A stretch of DNA of 64,000 bases from CADEFX01 sp050260355 (GCA_050260355.1 JBLNBZ010000043.1:1-64000); one strand, 5' to 3'; shown: positions 45,751 through 55,623, counted from the stretch's first letter. Notes: generated by a model not told the origin, from the sequence alone. A program made the numbers and translations.

Positions 45751-46920
45751 GTGGGCCGCAGCACTGCAACGGAGCCGGTGGCGATGCTGGCTGCCGGCGG
45801 GACGGGTGGGCATCTGTTCCCCGCGCTCGCCTTGGCGCAGGAGCTGGGACGGCGCGGCATCGTTGTCGACCTGATGACCGATACACGCGGCGACCGCTAT
45901 GGCGCCGGCTTTCCTGCGCGGCAGGTCCATCAGATCCCATCGGCGACATTTGCTGGCCGGTCTCCTGTTGCTGCTGCGCGTACCGCGGCGACCCTCTTGC
46001 GTGGGGTCTGGGCCGCTTACCGGCAGCTCGGGCATGTTGCTCCGCGCGTAGTCATCGGCTTCGGCGGCTATCCGAGTGTTCCGCCGCTGGCGGCCGCGGT
46101 GCTGCGCGGCATCCCGACGGCGCTGCATGAGCAGAACGCGGCGCTCGGGCGTGCCAATCGTCTTCTCAGCCGGCGCGTCTCGGCGATCGCCACGTCGTTC
46201 GAGACCGTGCACCTGCTCGATCCGTCCTTGGCGGCAAAGGTCCGGCTCACGGGCAACCCCGTGCGCGATGCCGTCATCGAGCGCGCGGCTGCTCCCTACC
46301 GTGCGTCGGCGCAAGGCGAGACTTTCCGGCTCCTCGCGTTCGGGGGGAGCCAGGGCGCCCGCTTCTTCTCCGACGCGGTCCCTCCCGCTCTCGTCGCGCT
46401 TCCCGACAGGCTGAGGCAGCGGCTTTATGTCGTGCAGCAGTGCCGCGAGGAGGACCTCGATCGCGTGCGGCGCGCCTACGCCGAATCTGGAATAAGGGCG
46501 GAGCTTGCCGCCTTCTTCACCAATCTGCCGGAGCTGATGGCGGCCGCTCATCTTGTCATCGGCCGGGCAGGGGCCTCCAGTGTCGCCGAGCTCGCCGTGA
46601 TGGGCCGTCCATCGATCCTCGTTCCATTGCCGCACGCGCTCGACAACGATCAGCTCCATAATGCCAAGCGGTTGGCGGAAGCCGGTGCCGCGTGGTGCAT
46701 CGAGCAGAAGGATCTGACAACGGAGCGGCTGTCGGTTCTGATCGCGGAGCTGATAGAAACGGGCAATGAGCTCGCACGCGCGGCGGTCGCGGCTAAGAGC
46801 GTCGGGCGTGCCGATGCCGCAAGCCGGCTGGCCGATCTGGTCGAGGAGCTGATGCACCGGCGCGCTTCCGCAAGGCCGCAGCGCGAAGCTGCATCTGTCA
46901 CAAGTGGGCCGGCACAATAG
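45751..46920 (+). CDS. murG: UDP-GlcNAc:lipid I GlcNAc-transferase MurG
   Basis: 389 residues from a GTG at 45751 that directly follows the ftsW TAG; an ATG at 45784 is an alternative. The glycine loop AAGGTGGHLFPALALA opens the protein. The second domain has LLAFGGSQGARFFSDAVP and the donor-site GRAGASSVAELAVMGRPSIL with PLPHALDNDQLHNA. It makes lipid II on the inner face of the membrane. A short polar tail follows. Confidence 0.95.
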   Translation: MGRSTATEPVAMLAAGGTGGHLFPALALAQELGRRGIVVDLMTDTRGDRYGAGFPARQVHQIPSATFAGRSPVAAARTAATLLRGVWAAYRQLGHVAPRVVIGFGGYPSVPPLAAAVLRGIPTALHEQNAALGRANRLLSRRVSAIATSFETVHLLDPSLAAKVRLTGNPVRDAVIERAAAPYRASAQGETFRLLAFGGSQGARFFSDAVPPALVALPDRLRQRLYVVQQCREEDLDRVRRAYAESGIRAELAAFFTNLPELMAAAHLVIGRAGASSVAELAVMGRPSILVPLPHALDNDQLHNAKRLAEAGAAWCIEQKDLTTERLSVLIAELIETGNELARAAVAAKSVGRADAASRLADLVEELMHRRASARPQREAASVTSGPAQ

Positions 46921-46938
46921 CCGAGAGGACAAGGACGA

Positions 46939-48375
46939 ATGGAACTGCCCCGCGAGCTCGGAACCTTCCATATCCTCGGCATTGGCGGGATCGGCATGAG
47001 CGCGATCGCCGAGATTCTGCGCGCCAAAGGCTACACCGTGCAGGGCAGCGACCAGAAGGACAGCGCCAATGTCAGGCGGCTCAGGGCCAAGGGCATCCGC
47101 GTCTTCGTCGGCCACGACGCGGTGAACCTCGTGGGCGCGCGCTACGTCGTCATCTCGACGGCCGTGAAGGCAGGCAATCCCGAGCTCGAAGGCGCCCGCG
47201 CCAAGGGGCTGCCCATCATCCGCCGCGCCGAGATGCTCGCGGAGCTGATGCGGCTTTACTCCACCATCTCGGTCACAGGCACGCACGGCAAGACCACCAC
47301 GACATCCCTGATCTCGCACATATTCGTCGAGGCCGGGCTCGATCCCACCGTCATCACCGGCGGGATCATCAATGACTGGGGCTCGAATGCGAGACTCGGC
47401 GGTGGCCCCTGGATGGTTGTCGAGGCTGATGAATCGGATGGGACATTCGTAAAGATCCCGACGCAGATCGGCGTCGTCACCAACATCGACCCGGAGCACC
47501 TCGACTACTTCAAGACCGTCGAGAACATGCACTACGAGTACGAAGCCTTCTTCCGCAACATTCCCTTCTATGGACTGGCCGTGACCTGCTGCGACCACCC
47601 GGTCGCACGCAACATGATCGAGCGATTGGCTCTACGGCGAGACGGCCGGCGTCTGCTGACGTACGGCACGAGCAGCGATGCCGATCTGGTCCTCGAGGAC
47701 GCCCGTATCGAGGGCCGCACGACAGCGTTCGATGCGGTGCTCGGTCCGCGGGTGGCCGGCGGCGCGCGGCGCATCAAGGGTTGGCGTGTGCCCCTTCCAG
47801 GGCATCACAACGCGCTCAATGCCCTCGCGGCGATTGCCGTCGCGACCGAGGCCGGCATCGGTGACGATGTGATCCGAAAGGCGCTCGAAGGCTTCTCGGG
47901 CGTCAAGCGCCGGTTCCAGCTGACCGGTACCTGGAACGGCGTGTCGATCTTCGACGACTATGGGCATCACCCGGCCGAGATCAAAGCCGTGCTGAGCGCG
48001 GCGCGGGCCGGCGCCCGCGGACGGCTCATCGCGGTGATCGAGCCGCACCGCTACACGCGCGTGAGGGATCTTTTCGACGAGTTCAGCCAATGCTTCGGCG
48101 ATGCAGACGCGGTGGTGGTGACGCCACTTTATTCGGCAGGCGAGCCGCCGATCGAGGGCATCAGCAGCCGCAGCCTTGCCGATGGCATCGCCCGCGCGGG
48201 GCATCGATCGGTGGTCGTTGTCGATAACGAGCGGGATATTGCCGGGGCCATACGCAGCATGGCCCGATCCGGCGACATGGTCGTGTGTCTGGGCGCTGGC
48301 CACTCCACGGACTGGGCGCATGCTCTGCCGCAGTGGCTTGCCGAGCAGGCGGTGCGGGTCGGGAGCGCAGTGTGA
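46939..48375 (+). CDS. murC: UDP-N-acetylmuramate-L-alanine ligase MurC
   Basis: 478 residues. The N-terminal GIGGIGMSAIAEILRAKGY, ATP loop TGTHGKTTTTSLISH near residue 115 and VVEADESDGTFVKIPTQIG are MurC markers. The GHHNALNALAAIAVA and FDDYGHHPAEIKAVL blocks follow. It commits UDP-MurNAc to pentapeptide synthesis. An 18-base gap separates it from murG, and its TGA overlaps the murB GTG by four bases. Confidence 0.96.
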   Translation: MELPRELGTFHILGIGGIGMSAIAEILRAKGYTVQGSDQKDSANVRRLRAKGIRVFVGHDAVNLVGARYVVISTAVKAGNPELEGARAKGLPIIRRAEMLAELMRLYSTISVTGTHGKTTTTSLISHIFVEAGLDPTVITGGIINDWGSNARLGGGPWMVVEADESDGTFVKIPTQIGVVTNIDPEHLDYFKTVENMHYEYEAFFRNIPFYGLAVTCCDHPVARNMIERLALRRDGRRLLTYGTSSDADLVLEDARIEGRTTAFDAVLGPRVAGGARRIKGWRVPLPGHHNALNALAAIAVATEAGIGDDVIRKALEGFSGVKRRFQLTGTWNGVSIFDDYGHHPAEIKAVLSAARAGARGRLIAVIEPHRYTRVRDLFDEFSQCFGDADAVVVTPLYSAGEPPIEGISSRSLADGIARAGHRSVVVVDNERDIAGAIRSMARSGDMVVCLGAGHSTDWAHALPQWLAEQAVRVGSAV

Positions 48376-49337
48376 CCCGATCCAGTCTCGCCGCGCAGTT
48401 GAAGGCCGCGCTGCCGCAGTTGCGGGGCCGGCTCGTTGAGCAGGCGGCACTAGCGGACATCACTTGGTTTCGCGCCGGCGGACCGGCCGAGGTGCTGTTC
48501 ACGCCGGCCGACGAGGCCGACCTTGCCTACGCGCTGAGCCACATTCCGCGCGACCTGCCGGTGTTCGCAATGGGTCTTGGTTCCAATCTGCTGATCCGCG
48601 ACGGCGGCGTGCCGGGTCTTGTCGTCCGGCTGGGGCGAGGGTTCTCCGGCGTCAAGATCGAGCCTGGTCATCGGCTGCGCGCGGGCACCGCAGTTCCGGA
48701 CGTCAAGGTTGCGCGCGCGGCCGGCGACGCGGGCCTCTCGGGCCTTGCCTTCTATCGCGGCATTCCAGGTTCTGTCGGCGGCGCCTTGCGCATGAATGCC
48801 GGGGCTCACGGCCGCGAGACGAAAGACGTACTCGTGGAGGCGCGGGCCGTGGACCGGCAGGGCAACATCCATGTCCTTTCGCTGGCCGACATGAAATTCA
48901 GCTACCGGCATTGCGGCGTGCCCAAGGATTGGATCTTCACCGAAGCTCTCTTCCAGGGCGAACCGGGAGATCCGGAGGCGATCGCGCGCGAGATGAACGA
49001 CGTGGCCGAGTACCGCGAGAAAAATCAGCCGATCAAGGAACGCACCGGCGGCTCGACCTTTAAAAACCCTCCGGGATCGAGCGCCTGGAAGTTGATCGAT
49101 CAGGCCGGTTGCCGCGGCCTCCGCATCGGCGGCGCGAAGGTGTCGGAGATGCACTGCAACTTCCTCATCAATGACGGGCAGGCTTCGAGCGAGGACATCG
49201 AGCGGCTCGGCGAGACCGTGCGGGCGCGCGTGAAGGCCGCGTGCGGCGTGGAGCTGCAGTGGGAAATCATTCGCGTGGGCGAGCCGCGGGCCGGACGGCC
49301 TGTCGGGGAGGCCCTTGCCGAGACGGTCGAGTCATGA
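48372..49337 (+). CDS. murB: UDP-N-acetylenolpyruvoylglucosamine reductase MurB
   Basis: 321 residues from the GTG at 48372. FAD-binding GSNLLIRDGGVPGLV and PGSVGGALRMNAGAHG are clear; YREKNQPIKERTGGSTFKNP carries the catalytic serine, followed by AGCRGLRIGGAKVSEMH. It reduces enolpyruvyl-UDP-GlcNAc to UDP-MurNAc. It overlaps both murC (GTGA) and ddl (ATGA) by four bases, so all three are coupled. Confidence 0.95.
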   Translation: MTRSSLAAQLKAALPQLRGRLVEQAALADITWFRAGGPAEVLFTPADEADLAYALSHIPRDLPVFAMGLGSNLLIRDGGVPGLVVRLGRGFSGVKIEPGHRLRAGTAVPDVKVARAAGDAGLSGLAFYRGIPGSVGGALRMNAGAHGRETKDVLVEARAVDRQGNIHVLSLADMKFSYRHCGVPKDWIFTEALFQGEPGDPEAIAREMNDVAEYREKNQPIKERTGGSTFKNPPGSSAWKLIDQAGCRGLRIGGAKVSEMHCNFLINDGQASSEDIERLGETVRARVKAACGVELQWEIIRVGEPRAGRPVGEALAETVES

Positions 49338-50275
49338 CGGATCGCAACACAAGCAGGAAGTACGAGCACGTCGCCGTTCTCATGGGCGGGTGGTCAGCGG
49401 AGCGCGAGGTCAGCCTGTCGTCGGGGCGCGAGTGTGCTGCCGCGCTTGAGGGCGAAGGGTACCGGGTAACGCGGGTCGACGCCGACCGCGACCTGGCAGC
49501 GCGCCTCGCGGAGCTCAAGCCCGACGTTTGCTTCAACGCTCTGCACGGACGATGGGGCGAGGACGGTTGCGTGCAGGGCCTGCTCGAGGTGCTCAACATT
49601 CCCTACACGCACTCGGGCGTGCTGGCGTCCTCGGTGGCGATGAACAAGGAGCAGACCAAGCGCATTGTGCGTGCGGTGGGCGTGCCGATTGCCGACGGTC
49701 GCGTCGTCACGACGGCAGAGGCCATGGCCGACCACGTCTTCGAGCCGCCGTACGTCGCCAAGCCGGTCGCCGAAGGCTCGAGCGTGGGCGTGGTCATCGT
49801 GAAGCACGGCGCCAACCGTCCGCCGGAGGCGATCCGCTCCATTCCGGTGACGCGCGATGGCGAGCTCATGGTCGAGCGGTACATTCCCGGGCGCGAGCTC
49901 ACCTGCGGCGTCATCGGCGACCGTGTCACCGATATCATCGATATCGTCCCGGCCGAGACGCTGGAGTTCTACGACTACCAGGCCAAGTACGCGCCAGGCG
50001 GCTCCAGGCACATTCTGCCCGCCAAGATTCCCGATAGCGTGCGGCGGGCCGTGCAGAAGCACACGCTGGCCGTGCATCAGGCGCTCGGCTGCCGCGGCAT
50101 CACGCGCAGCGACTTCCGCTGGGACGAGGACAAGGACGAGCTGATCTTCCTCGAAGTCAACACGCAACCGGGAATGACCCCGACCTCGCTCATCCCCGAG
50201 CTTGCCGCTCACGCCGGAGTGCCGTTTGGCAAGCTGCTGGCCTGGCTGGTCGAGGATGCGGGGCTCGACCGCTAA
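49334..50275 (+). CDS. ddl: D-alanine-D-alanine ligase
   Basis: 313 residues from the ATG at 49334; the upstream open frame lies inside murB. ATP-grasp features are VAVLMGGWSAEREVSLSSG, YTHSGVLASSVAMNKEQTK and the metal-binding LEVNTQPGMTPTSLIPE. It supplies the D-Ala-D-Ala used by MurF. A 166-base spacer follows before ftsQ, one of the largest in the cluster, which contains four TTAA tetrads. Confidence 0.96.
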   Translation: MTDRNTSRKYEHVAVLMGGWSAEREVSLSSGRECAAALEGEGYRVTRVDADRDLAARLAELKPDVCFNALHGRWGEDGCVQGLLEVLNIPYTHSGVLASSVAMNKEQTKRIVRAVGVPIADGRVVTTAEAMADHVFEPPYVAKPVAEGSSVGVVIVKHGANRPPEAIRSIPVTRDGELMVERYIPGRELTCGVIGDRVTDIIDIVPAETLEFYDYQAKYAPGGSRHILPAKIPDSVRRAVQKHTLAVHQALGCRGITRSDFRWDEDKDELIFLEVNTQPGMTPTSLIPELAAHAGVPFGKLLAWLVEDAGLDR

Positions 50276-50304
50276 AGCGGCCGTTCGACGTGACCCGTTC
50301 ACGC

Positions 50305-50332
50305 TTAATTAACCGGCATGATTAAGGGTTAA
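50305..50332. promoter_or_regulatory. TTAA-rich element upstream of ftsQ
   Basis: In the ddl-ftsQ spacer, four TTAA tetrads (50305, 50309, 50322 and 50329) crowd into 28 bases of otherwise GC-rich DNA. Two read TTAACC, one on each strand, resembling CtrA half-sites. No pair has the exact TTAA-N7-TTAA spacing, so a CtrA role is only possible. A promoter for ftsQAZ is expected here in related bacteria. Confidence 0.35.
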
Positions 50333-50441
50333 CGCTGGCTCACCCGGTCGCAATCGGCTCCGGGCAAGTCTGCTTTGGCCGGATATCCTCCAGCGGCAGA
50401 CCGCCGGAGAGCCGCGCGACGGGCTCGCTTAAGGTGAAACG

Positions 50442-51365
50442 GTGCATCAGGATCGGTCGCATCTGAGACTGTGGCCCAGGGGGAGGGCTCCGGGGGCGCC
50501 GGTCCACGGTTCGGGCTCCGTCCGCGGCGGCGTCGGCGCAAGCAAACCCATGACTCCGCTGCCGCGCTTCCGGCGACGGGGGCCAAGACGATTCCTTCTG
50601 TTCGTGGCCTGTGGTTTGACCGGTGGCCTGGTCTTCGCGGGATTGACCGATGGTGGGCGCATCGTGCGTCCGGCCATTCCGCTATCCGACCAGATCGATG
50701 CGCTGCTTGTCGCTGCCGGCTTCGGGATCAACGAGGTTTGGCTGACCGGGCACCGCTACACGCTGGACTCCGACCTGTTTGCCGCTCTCGACCTGGAGAC
50801 GGCGGGCTCGCTCGTTCGCTTCGATCCGCGCAAGGCGCGCGCGCGTCTCGAGCAGTTGGCCTGGGTCGATACAGCCGACGTGACGCGCTTGTTCCCGGAT
50901 CGGCTGCGGATCGAGGTGCGCGAGCGCAAGCCGTTCGCGGTCTGGATCAATGAGGGCCGGCAGGCCCTGGTCGATGGCAGCGGGCGAGTTCTGGCCTATG
51001 TGACGCCGGGAGCCATGCCGGAGCTGCCGCGCATCCGTGGTGCGGGCGCGCCGGCTGCGGCCGAAGAGCTCTTTGCAGCGCTGCGCCGGCATCCTGAGAT
51101 CTCGAGGCGAGTCGAAACCGCCGACCGCATCGGCGGCCGGCGCTGGACACTTTCGCTCCAGGGGGGCTCGCAGGTGCTTCTACCCGCACACGCGCTGGAG
51201 GGTGCCCTCGAACGGCTGGCCGATCTGGAGAAGCAGCAACACGTCCTCGACCGGAATTCCCTCAGCATCGATCTGAGGCTCGAGCATCGGATTGCGGTTC
51301 GCAAGGGCGATGTGCTGCTCGGGCGCAATTCCGATCCGCTCGATTCTCCCGGCGGCCGCAGCTGA
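50442..51365 (+). CDS. ftsQ: Cell division protein FtsQ
   Basis: 307 residues from a GTG at 50442 with AAGG about eight bases upstream; an ATG at 50550 is an alternative giving 271. A basic cytoplasmic start is followed by one membrane helix (FLLFVACGLTGGLVFAGL), a POTRA domain (INEVWLTGHRYTLDSDLFAAL) and the FtsQ beta domain ending LEHRIAVRKGDVLLGR. It scaffolds the divisome. Order before ftsA and ftsZ is standard. Confidence 0.9.
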   Translation: MHQDRSHLRLWPRGRAPGAPVHGSGSVRGGVGASKPMTPLPRFRRRGPRRFLLFVACGLTGGLVFAGLTDGGRIVRPAIPLSDQIDALLVAAGFGINEVWLTGHRYTLDSDLFAALDLETAGSLVRFDPRKARARLEQLAWVDTADVTRLFPDRLRIEVRERKPFAVWINEGRQALVDGSGRVLAYVTPGAMPELPRIRGAGAPAAAEELFAALRRHPEISRRVETADRIGGRRWTLSLQGGSQVLLPAHALEGALERLADLEKQQHVLDRNSLSIDLRLEHRIAVRKGDVLLGRNSDPLDSPGGRS

Positions 51366-51385
51366 GTTGAGTTGGGAGTGTCACG

Positions 51386-52654
51386 ATGCTGAAGCTACGG
51401 CGTGGGGGGACCAAAGCAAAGACCAGCCGGGTGATCGCTGCGCTCGACATCGGTACCAGCAAGGTCTGCTGCCTCATCATGGCCGTCGATGGCCCGGAGG
51501 AGATGCGGCTCGTGGGTTTCGGCCATCAGCGCATGCGCGGCCTCAAGGCGGGTGTTGTGGTCGATCCCGACCAGGCGGAGCGGGCCGTTCGCGCCGCAGT
51601 CGGCCAGGCCGAGCGCATGGCCGGCCACACGCTCGAGCGTGTCTTCGTGTCGGTCACGTGCGGGCGGCTGAAGTCGAGCAATTTCGTGGCGCGCGCGCCG
51701 CTGACGGACGGCAGCGTCGGGCGAGGTGATATCGCGCGCGTGTTTGCTGCCGGCGATGCCTTCGCCGCGCGCAACGGCCGCGTCGTCGTGCAGTTGATGC
51801 ACGGCGACTGGAGCCTGGACGGTCAGCCAGCGGTGCGCGATCCCCTCGGCATGGCGGGGCGCGAGCTATCGCTCCCGATGCACGCAGTGACCGCAGACGA
51901 GCCGCCGCTGCGCAACCTGCTGCATGTGGTGGAGCGCTGCTACCTCGAGGCGGAGGGCCTGGTCGCAGCGCCGTTCGCCAGTGCGCTTGCAGCAACAACC
52001 GAGGAGGAACGGCGCCTGGGGGTACTGTGCATCGACTTTGGCGGCGGCACCACCACGCTATCCATCTTCGTGGACGGCCGTTCCGTTTTCGTCGATAGCG
52101 TGCCGGTAGGCGGAAGCCACGTCAGCTACGATATTGCGCGCGCCTTCTCGACCCCCCTTGCGGAAGCCGAGCGAATCAAGGCGCTTTACGGCACGCTGGT
52201 GCAAGCTCACTCCGATGAGAGCGAGGTGATTGCCTTTCAAAGTGCGGACAACAGCGTGGAGGCGCCCTTTCAGGCCACGAAGGCACAACTGCGTGCGGTT
52301 ATCGAGGCGAGGCTGGAGGCCCTTTACGGGCTCGTCGCGGAGCGACTGGCGCAGAGCGGCGTGGAACACGTTGTTGGGGGCCGCGTGGTCGTGACGGGTG
52401 GTGCGAGCCAGCTTGTGGGGCTTGCGGAGTGGTGGTCAGCACGATGCGGCTCGGTCGCTCGGACCGGCCGCCCGCGAATTTTGGAAAGCCTGTCTTCCGC
52501 CATGTCCAGCCCGGCGTTCTCGGCCGCGGTCGGGCTGGTGATCGCGGGAATGTCGCCGGAGGCGGGCTCCGAGACGAGCGGGGGTGCGCTCTCGGCGCCG
52601 GCGGGGAGTAGCTACCTTGGGCGAATACATGGGTGGATCCGTGACAGCTTCTGA
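51386..52654 (+). CDS. ftsA: Cell division protein FtsA
   Basis: 422 residues. The actin-fold ATPase starts RVIAALDIGTSKVCCLIMAV, with CIDFGGGTTTLSIFVDGR near residue 215 and VVTGGASQLVGLAEWW near residue 335. The C-terminal amphipathic helix (GRIHGWIRDSF) ties FtsZ to the membrane. It begins 20 bases after ftsQ with GGGAGTG upstream. Confidence 0.95.
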   Translation: MLKLRRGGTKAKTSRVIAALDIGTSKVCCLIMAVDGPEEMRLVGFGHQRMRGLKAGVVVDPDQAERAVRAAVGQAERMAGHTLERVFVSVTCGRLKSSNFVARAPLTDGSVGRGDIARVFAAGDAFAARNGRVVVQLMHGDWSLDGQPAVRDPLGMAGRELSLPMHAVTADEPPLRNLLHVVERCYLEAEGLVAAPFASALAATTEEERRLGVLCIDFGGGTTTLSIFVDGRSVFVDSVPVGGSHVSYDIARAFSTPLAEAERIKALYGTLVQAHSDESEVIAFQSADNSVEAPFQATKAQLRAVIEARLEALYGLVAERLAQSGVEHVVGGRVVVTGGASQLVGLAEWWSARCGSVARTGRPRILESLSSAMSSPAFSAAVGLVIAGMSPEAGSETSGGALSAPAGSSYLGRIHGWIRDSF

Positions 52655-52746
52655 CACAGCGACCGTGCCCGTGGTGGAGGGATATAGCGCCGCTGCCGTG
52701 CTCGCTCGACGTCCTCTCCAGCTGCCGCAAGCGATGTGAGGCATCC

Positions 52747-54333
52747 GTGAGCATCAAGCTGCAGGTTCCGAAGCCGGTCGACCTGAAGCCGCGCATCACC
52801 GTGATCGGTGTCGGTGGGGCTGGCGGGAACGCAATCAACAACATGATCGCGTCCGGGCTGGAGGGCGTCGAGTACATCGTCGCCAACACGGACGCGCAGG
52901 CGCTTGCCGCCTCGAGCGCCGAGCGTCGCATTCAGCTCGGCGTCAACCTGACCGAGGGGCTCGGCGCAGGCTCCAAGCCCGAGATCGGCGAGGCGGCTGC
53001 CGAGGAGGCGCTGGCCGAGATCCAGAGCCATCTGGCAGGCTCGCACATGGTCTTCATCGCTGCCGGCATGGGCGGCGGCACGGGAACCGGCGCTGCCGGC
53101 GTCATCGCGCGTGCGGCGCGAGAGCTCGGCATTCTCACCGTCGGCATCGTCACGAAGCCGTTTCATTTCGAAGGCACGCGGCGCATGCGCACGGCCGAGG
53201 CCGGCATCGCTGAGCTGCAAAAGTATGTCGATACGCTGATTGTCATTCCCAACCAGAACCTGTTCCGCGTCGCGACCGAGAAAACCACGTTCGCCGAGGC
53301 GTTCGAGCTTGCCGATCAAGTGCTCTACGCCGGGGTTGCCTGCATCGTCGACCTGATCGTCAAAGAGGGACTCATCAATCTGGACTTCGCCGACGTGCGC
53401 ACGGTGATGTGCGGCATGGGCAGCGCCATGATGGGTACCGGCGAGGCCTCGGGCGAGCGGCGCGCCACGCTTGCGGCCGAGGAGGCAATCTCCAATCCTC
53501 TCCTCGATGACGTCACGCTCAAAGGCGCGCGCGGTTTGCTGCTGTCGATCATCGGCGGTCGCGACATGACGCTTTACGAGGTCGACGAGGCGGCGAGCCG
53601 TGTCCGTCAGGAGGTCGATGCGGAGGCCAACATTATTGTCGGCGCGACCTTCGATGAGTCCATGGGAGACCGCATCCGCGTCGCCATCGTGGCCTCGGGC
53701 ATGGCGCGGACGACGCTGCAAGAGCATCGAAGCACATCCAACTCCAGGCATTTCGGCGCGTCGCCGTCCCACGGCGATCGCAGCTCAGGCGAGCCTTACC
53801 GGCGACCGGAACCGCCGTTCGTTGCGCCACGCCAAGGCCGCGCGCCCGTACCTCACGAGATGCAGCAGCGACTGTCCGAGGAGCTCGGACATGACGGGAT
53901 GCGGCCGCAAGATGCAGCTCCTGACACACGGCATGCCGCGGATATACGGCATGCCAGCGAAGAACCGCGCCGCCCGGCCGGACGCGAGGCCTGGCGCGCG
54001 CCAGGCGGGGTTGTCATCGAGGAAGGGCTGCCGCCTTTCAATTCGACTGGCATGCCGAACCGGACGGCGCCGCCGCCGCTCGATCCTACTGCGCATAACG
54101 GGTTTACGCCGGGACCGCCTCAGCCTCTGAAAAGAGAGCGCCGCCGCACGCCTGACGTCGCCGACTTCCCCCAGGTTGCGCAGCGTGAGTACCATGCGAA
54201 GTCTGCGCAGTACGCCGAGCAGTCGGACGATGTTCCGCGGGCTTGCGCATCGTCCGCACCGCGTCAAGCTCCGCGCAAGAAGAGCCTTCTTCAGCGATTG
54301 GTTGCAGCTGGCCGACAGGGCGGTTCCGATTGA
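52747..54333 (+). CDS. ftsZ: Cell division protein FtsZ
   Basis: 528 residues from a GTG at 52747. The tubulin-like GTPase core (residues 10-325) has GVGGAGGNAINNM, the GGGTGTG signature at 109-115 and the T7 region NLDFADVRTVM. A linker of about 180 residues rich in Arg, Pro and His follows. The tail contains VADFPQVAQREY and ends in KKSLLQRLVAAG, like rhizobial FtsZ; the textbook D-x-P-A-F-L-R-R peptide is absent. It follows ftsA across 92 bases. Confidence 0.95.
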   Translation: MSIKLQVPKPVDLKPRITVIGVGGAGGNAINNMIASGLEGVEYIVANTDAQALAASSAERRIQLGVNLTEGLGAGSKPEIGEAAAEEALAEIQSHLAGSHMVFIAAGMGGGTGTGAAGVIARAARELGILTVGIVTKPFHFEGTRRMRTAEAGIAELQKYVDTLIVIPNQNLFRVATEKTTFAEAFELADQVLYAGVACIVDLIVKEGLINLDFADVRTVMCGMGSAMMGTGEASGERRATLAAEEAISNPLLDDVTLKGARGLLLSIIGGRDMTLYEVDEAASRVRQEVDAEANIIVGATFDESMGDRIRVAIVASGMARTTLQEHRSTSNSRHFGASPSHGDRSSGEPYRRPEPPFVAPRQGRAPVPHEMQQRLSEELGHDGMRPQDAAPDTRHAADIRHASEEPRRPAGREAWRAPGGVVIEEGLPPFNSTGMPNRTAPPPLDPTAHNGFTPGPPQPLKRERRRTPDVADFPQVAQREYHAKSAQYAEQSDDVPRACASSAPRQAPRKKSLLQRLVAAGRQGGSD

Positions 54334-54669
54334 GACTTGACGTCGCGACAGAATGCGAGTTCGTGGTGCCGAATCAGGGAAAGTAGTCGCGGCGCGCAAC
54401 CGCATTTGCCAATGATGTCAAGCACTAGTCGCAAGCCTTCCAGCTGTATCCGGCGCGTAACAGAGTGTAAGAATCCGTGATTTGTCGCGCCGCATCACCG
54501 AGCGTTATCGTGTTGGTTAAGGGCAGTTTCGATTCGCTCCGCAGTGGCCCGGCACGAAGAAGCCGAGCCGAACTCAGCCGAGAGTGAGCGAGGCCAGCCA
54601 TGGGGGGCTCAAGCAGGTCAGGGGATAGGCCAGCCTGAGCCGAATAGGGGATCGAGGGACGGCGCTACA
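54334..54669. promoter_or_regulatory. Spacer of 336 bases between ftsZ and lpxC
   Basis: No gene is supported. It carries three GANTC sites (54371-54375, 54471-54475 and 54531-54535), the target of the CcrM methylase of alphaproteobacteria, and probably the promoter of lpxC. No strong hairpin terminator for ftsZ is visible. Confidence 0.4.
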
Positions 54670-55623
54670 ATGTCGAAGCGATTCATCGGCGCTCGCCAGA
54701 CGACGATTGCGCGCGAAATCGAGATAACAGGTACAGGCGTTCACAGCGGAGCACCAGCATCGGTGGTGCTCCACCCAGCCCCGGCGGAGACCGGGTTGCG
54801 CTTTCTGGTCTCCAAGCGCGGCAAAATCATCTCTGAAATCAGTGCTGATGTGCGGTCGGTCAAGAACCTGACCCTCTGCACCGTGGTTGGTGACGACCGG
54901 GGAGTAACGGTCGGAACCGTCGAGCACCTCCTCTCCGCCGTGCGCGGGCTCTGCGTCGACAACTGCTACATTGAGATCGACAGCAAGGAAGTGCCGATCA
55001 TGGACGGCAGCGCGGCTGCCTTCGTATCGGCGATCGATGACGCAGGCGTTCGCGAGCTGGCCGCCTCACGGAAATTCATCAAGGTCATCAAGCCGATACG
55101 GATCCAGGAAGGCAACAGCTGGGGCGAGTTGTCACCCTACAATGGCTTCCAGCTCGACGTCGAAATCGATTTCGACAGCCCGGTGATCGGTCGCCAGCGC
55201 ATGCGCCTGGACATGAGCCCGGGGACTTACCGTAACGAGCTGTCGCGCGCCCGGACCTTCGGCTTCATGCGCGATGTCGAGAAGCTTTGGAAATCGGGCT
55301 TGGCGCTCGGCGCTTCGCTCGAGAACACGGTCGCGATCGGCGACGACCGCATCATGAATCCTGAGGGACTGCGCTACCCGCAAGAGTTCGTCCGGCACAA
55401 GATGCTGGATGCGGTTGGCGATCTGGCGCTGGCAGGCGCTCCGCTCCTCGGCGCATACAAGTCCGTGCGCGGCGGCCACCGGCTCAACGCCCATGTGGTG
55501 CAAGCGCTTCTGGCCGATCCCGATGCCTGGGCTTACGTGCATGCTCCGCGCGTGCGGGAGGGCATTCCGGTGGACCTGTCGCTCGGCATGGCCGCGGCCA
55601 ATTTTGCAGCCGACCGGTCCTGA
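54670..55623 (+). CDS. lpxC: UDP-3-O-acyl-N-acetylglucosamine deacetylase LpxC
   Basis: 317 residues from the ATG at 54670 (MSKRFIGARQTTI); 42 codons of open frame precede it. Zinc and catalytic residues are present: H86 in VEHLLSAVRG, H243 and D247 in RHKMLDAVGD, and H270 in GGHRLNAHVV. It catalyses the committed step of lipid A synthesis. A hairpin follows about 60 bases after the stop. Placement directly after ftsZ is usual. Confidence 0.96.
   Translation: MSKRFIGARQTTIAREIEITGTGVHSGAPASVVLHPAPAETGLRFLVSKRGKIISEISADVRSVKNLTLCTVVGDDRGVTVGTVEHLLSAVRGLCVDNCYIEIDSKEVPIMDGSAAAFVSAIDDAGVRELAASRKFIKVIKPIRIQEGNSWGELSPYNGFQLDVEIDFDSPVIGRQRMRLDMSPGTYRNELSRARTFGFMRDVEKLWKSGLALGASLENTVAIGDDRIMNPEGLRYPQEFVRHKMLDAVGDLALAGAPLLGAYKSVRGGHRLNAHVVQALLADPDAWAYVHAPRVREGIPVDLSLGMAAANFAADRS

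Noticed and set aside
54334..54669. Three GANTC sites as a cell-cycle control cluster
   Set aside because: About one is expected by chance in this length, so three is only a weak excess; noted in the feature but not claimed as a finding.
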